27,631 bases of DNA from assembly GCA_948857205.1 (NCBI GenBank), contig CAQPRV010000054.1, positions 1 through 27,631 on the forward strand, given 5' to 3'. The position numbers and the translations under genes were made by a program. Source of the stretch: an uncultured Clostridia bacterium. GTDB taxonomy: Bacteria > Bacillota > Clostridia > TANB77 > CAG-508. Below the pieces are notes generated by a model, which was given only the letters and a program-made list of their open reading frames with translations, did not search any database and had not been told where the DNA came from. Shown here one piece after another: positions 25,624 to 27,631 of the stretch (position 1 is its first letter; every line of letters starts with the position of its first letter).

Positions 25624-25866
25624 ATGGAAAGAGTAATAAAGCAGACAGAACTTACAATAGTATTTACAAGAGAAGGAAAGATTGTGATACCAATTGAAGA
25701 AGAGAAATATGGAATTTTTCCAAAGTACTGTATAGGTATTAGAGATGGATACCAAAAAAATTTAGCTAGAGGAGAAGTAGGATTCTTTTTAATGAAAAAT
25801 CATGGCGAAGATGAAAGTGAATACAAAATGCACATGGCGGGAGAATTAACAGATAGTATTTATTAA
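25624..25866 (+). CDS. Small uncharacterised protein
   Basis: 80 aa from ATG 25624 (AGGTGG six bases upstream; a GTG at 25615 overlaps that site). It begins MERVIKQTELTIVFTREGKIVIP and is probably mixed alpha/beta, with no signal peptide or membrane segment. No family recognised. A TATAAT at 25578-25583 may be its -10. The reading frame continues in register after the TAA at 25864 into the next ORF, so the two could be halves of one interrupted gene. Confidence 0.5.
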   Translation: MERVIKQTELTIVFTREGKIVIPIEEEKYGIFPKYCIGIRDGYQKNLARGEVGFFLMKNHGEDESEYKMHMAGELTDSIY

Positions 25867-25872
25867 CATCAA

Positions 25873-26196
25873 GTGAAAGAAATGAAAAGATGTTCAACTG
25901 GATATATCAGAGATGGAAGAAACACATTTTATATACAAACTATTAATAATATAGAAGTATATGAAAATGTAGGATATAGATTTTTGTTATTATCACAAGA
26001 CTTTAAAGAGCAATATTTTAGAAAATTAACTTCCTATTCAATAGAACAATTGGAAGAAATTTTAAGAACAGAACCAGATAAGTGTACCTTGGATTTACAT
26101 ATTGCAATGAGACAATTAGATATAACTAGAGTTAAAAGGTTTATTGAAGAGGTTGTGAAACAACAAGAAGTAAACAAAGAAGGAGAGATGAGATAA
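25873..26196 (+). CDS. Small uncharacterised protein, possibly the second half of an interrupted gene
   Basis: Up to 107 aa from GTG 25873, or 104 aa from ATG 25882. Contains NTFYIQTINNIEVYENVGYRF and an acidic/basic helical C-terminus (RVKRFIEEVVKQQEVN). No clear ribosome site precedes either start. It lies in the same frame as the preceding ORF, separated only by a TAA and two codons. No family recognised. Confidence 0.5.
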   Translation: MKEMKRCSTGYIRDGRNTFYIQTINNIEVYENVGYRFLLLSQDFKEQYFRKLTSYSIEQLEEILRTEPDKCTLDLHIAMRQLDITRVKRFIEEVVKQQEVNKEGEMR

Positions 26197-26354
26197 TATT
26201 AAAATTATAATGCAAAATTGTAATGTGTTTTATAAAATAAATTAAAAGTTTAAAGGAAACCACGCTCACATTTCTTTGGCATAATTTTAAAAGCAATTTT
26301 TTCCTTGAAGAAGATTTAAGAAAATTATATTTAATAAAATAAACTAAATATATG

Positions 26355-26400
26355 AAAAAAACGAAAGTGTCTCATTAAAAATGAGATATTTTCGTTTTTA
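26355..26400. terminator. Rho-independent terminator
   Basis: AAAAACGAAA at the left pairs with TTTTCGTTTTT at the right around an inner stem TCTCAT / ATGAGA with a TAAAA loop, followed by a T run. It lies about 160 bases after the last small ORF and before the next promoter. Confidence 0.8.
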
Positions 26401-26714
26401 AAATATATAAAAAATCTAGTACTTTTTTAATTAAATTCATGAATTGTAAAAATTGAATAATAATTTTTAGCTAATCCTGATTTATAGCAAATTTAAACTT
26501 TTTTAAAAAAATTGTAACAATAACTTGAAAAAAATGGAAATATGTGATTTAATATAAAAAAGAATAAATATTTGAAATAAAGAATTAAATCAAAATAAAA
26601 AATTTAAAATCAATCAAATTTAAAATCTAACAAAAAATCCAGTAAAATTTATAGAAATTTAGAAGAGAAAACAAAAAGGAGGTAAATAATATAAGGTTTA
26701 CTTTTAAATTAACC

Positions 26715-26743
26715 TTGACATATAAATACAGTAAAGCTATAAT
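26715..26743 (+). promoter_or_regulatory. Consensus promoter overlapping the ribosome site of the Rpn-like gene
   Basis: TTGACA (26715-26720), 17-base spacer, TATAAT (26738-26743): a perfect consensus. The predicted start near 26750 falls within or just after the AAGGAGG ribosome site (26744-26750), leaving a leader of only about five bases before ATG 26755. Confidence 0.75.
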
Positions 26744-26754
26744 AAGGAGGAGCA

Positions 26755-27631
26755 ATGAAATTAAAAACATTTACTTATAATGAATACATAAAACTAATAC
26801 ATATTTTAAGACTCAATGCTGTATTTCAATTAGCAGAAGAGACAACACAATATAATATATTAGAAAATAAAGAAAATCAAAAAGCACATGACAGATTAGT
26901 AAAAGATATATTAAAAAATAAAGACGAAATTACTAAGTTTTTAAATCAGTATATTACAAAAGAAAACAAAATAAAAGAATATGAATTAGTTAAATATACA
27001 AACAGTTTTATAACAAGAAAGTACAAAGCTAAAGAAGCAGATTTAGTATATAAAGTAAAAAACAAAGAAATATTTTTTCTAATTGAACATCAATCAAACC
27101 TAGACAGTTCAATGCCATATAGAATGTTAAATTATAGTATAGATATAATGAATGAATGGAAAAAAGGCAAAAAAATTGGAACAATAAAACAATATCCAAT
27201 TATAGTGCCAATAGTTATTTATACGGGAGACAAGAATTGGAAAATACCAGTAAATTTTAGGGAAGATCAAATATCAACAAGTATATTTGAAAACTATAAA
27301 ATAGATTTTAAATATAACTTAATAGACATAAACAAAATAGAAGACAAAGAATTAATAGAAAAGCAAACAACATTTAGTTATTTTATGATGCTTGAGAAAG
27401 CGAAAAATAAAAAGGAATTACTAGAAAAACTAAAAAATATAATACAAAAAAACAGAAATATAAAACAATTAGAAGAAATAAAAAACATAATAATAAATTT
27501 TTTAAATGGAGCAATTGAAAACGTTGAAAAAGATAAATTATTAGAAAAAATAAATAAGAAGGTAGGTGATGAAAATATGAGTACATTAATGGAAAGGCTT
27601 ATAGAAGAAGACAAAAGAGTATGGAAAGAAG
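26755..27631 (+). CDS. Rpn/YhgA-type PD-(D/E)XK nuclease ('transposase_31'-like), 3' end cut by the window
   Basis: 292 codons are open to the window edge. AAGGAGGAGC precedes the ATG at 26755. The pattern AHDRLVKDILKNKDEITKFL, then KEADLVYKVKNKEIFFLIEHQSNLDSSMPYRMLNY, is typical of recombination-promoting nucleases of the Rpn family, with likely metal/catalytic residues Asp96, Glu111 and Gln113 (E-x-Q). YPIIVPIVIYTGDKNW is the family's next conserved strand. A Lys/Glu-rich helical tail follows. Such proteins were named transposases but act as DNA endonucleases that promote RecA-independent recombination or phage defence. The gene is monocistronic so far as seen. Confidence 0.85.
   Translation, partial: MKLKTFTYNEYIKLIHILRLNAVFQLAEETTQYNILENKENQKAHDRLVKDILKNKDEITKFLNQYITKENKIKEYELVKYTNSFITRKYKAKEADLVYKVKNKEIFFLIEHQSNLDSSMPYRMLNYSIDIMNEWKKGKKIGTIKQYPIIVPIVIYTGDKNWKIPVNFREDQISTSIFENYKIDFKYNLIDINKIEDKELIEKQTTFSYFMMLEKAKNKKELLEKLKNIIQKNRNIKQLEEIKNIIINFLNGAIENVEKDKLLEKINKKVGDENMSTLMERLIEEDKRVWKE

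Larger units (their letters stand above)
26197..26754. other. Long AT-rich intergenic region
   Basis: Holds the terminator at 26355-26400 and the promoter at 26715-26743. A ribosome-site-like AAAGGAGG at about 26676-26683 is not followed by a start codon. The rest is very AT-rich, with no recognisable gene or RNA structure. Confidence 0.5.

Noticed and set aside
26250..26340. Short open frame ending LEEDLRKLYLIK
   Set aside because: No start codon, ribosome site or recognisable family; too short to support.

Overview
The window is very AT-rich (mostly AGA arginine codons, A/T-ending codons, strong AGGAGG-type ribosome binding sites). It carries a typical Bacillota core set: AddB, Mfd, a bacterial LeuRS, topoisomerase III, TrmL and TrmH-type methylases, PgeF, and a TnpV-type transposon protein. 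The best guess is a low-GC member of the Clostridia, probably uncultured. No rRNA, tRNA or CRISPR array was seen.

Layout. 1-1272: a minus-strand mobile-element remnant (tnpV with a premature TGA, a 98-aa companion gene, a terminator). 1273-10671: a plus-strand run of ogg-type 8-oxoguanine glycosylase, addB, an MFS transporter overlapping addB, pgeF, an S66 LD-carboxypeptidase, a family 4 uracil-DNA glycosylase and a GltD-like flavoprotein. 10775-12853: a minus-strand HExxH protein and a plus-strand protein built on seven 12-residue repeats. 12861-15543: leuS on the minus strand with a MITE-like element abutting its promoter. 15741-19423: HD phosphohydrolase, topB and a convergent SDR. 19653-25403: a FlaR-like P-loop kinase, mfd, a TrmH-family methylase and trmL. 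25404-27631: a HAD-gene remnant, two small unknown ORFs, a terminator and a truncated Rpn/YhgA-type nuclease gene.

Most important observation. Three otherwise intact conserved genes (udg, mfd twice, trmL) are each interrupted by exactly one extra C, always placed so that the upstream frame meets the codon CGG: NNT CGG A. Dropping the C restores a highly conserved glycine (GGA) and the family-typical protein. Reading the window by eye on both strands (about 8,000 codons), I found no other in-frame CGG codon: all four coincide with a required +1 shift. CGA and CGT are used normally as arginine. This looks like an unassigned or hungry CGG codon acting as a +1 recoding signal, or a CGGA quadruplet codon, rather than four independent gene deaths.

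How genes work together. Several genes concern DNA repair and topology (ogg, addB, udg, mfd, topB) and RNA modification (TrmH-like, trmL). Two of the repair genes and trmL carry the CGG shifts. Two copies of an inverted-repeat element follow pgeF and mfd.
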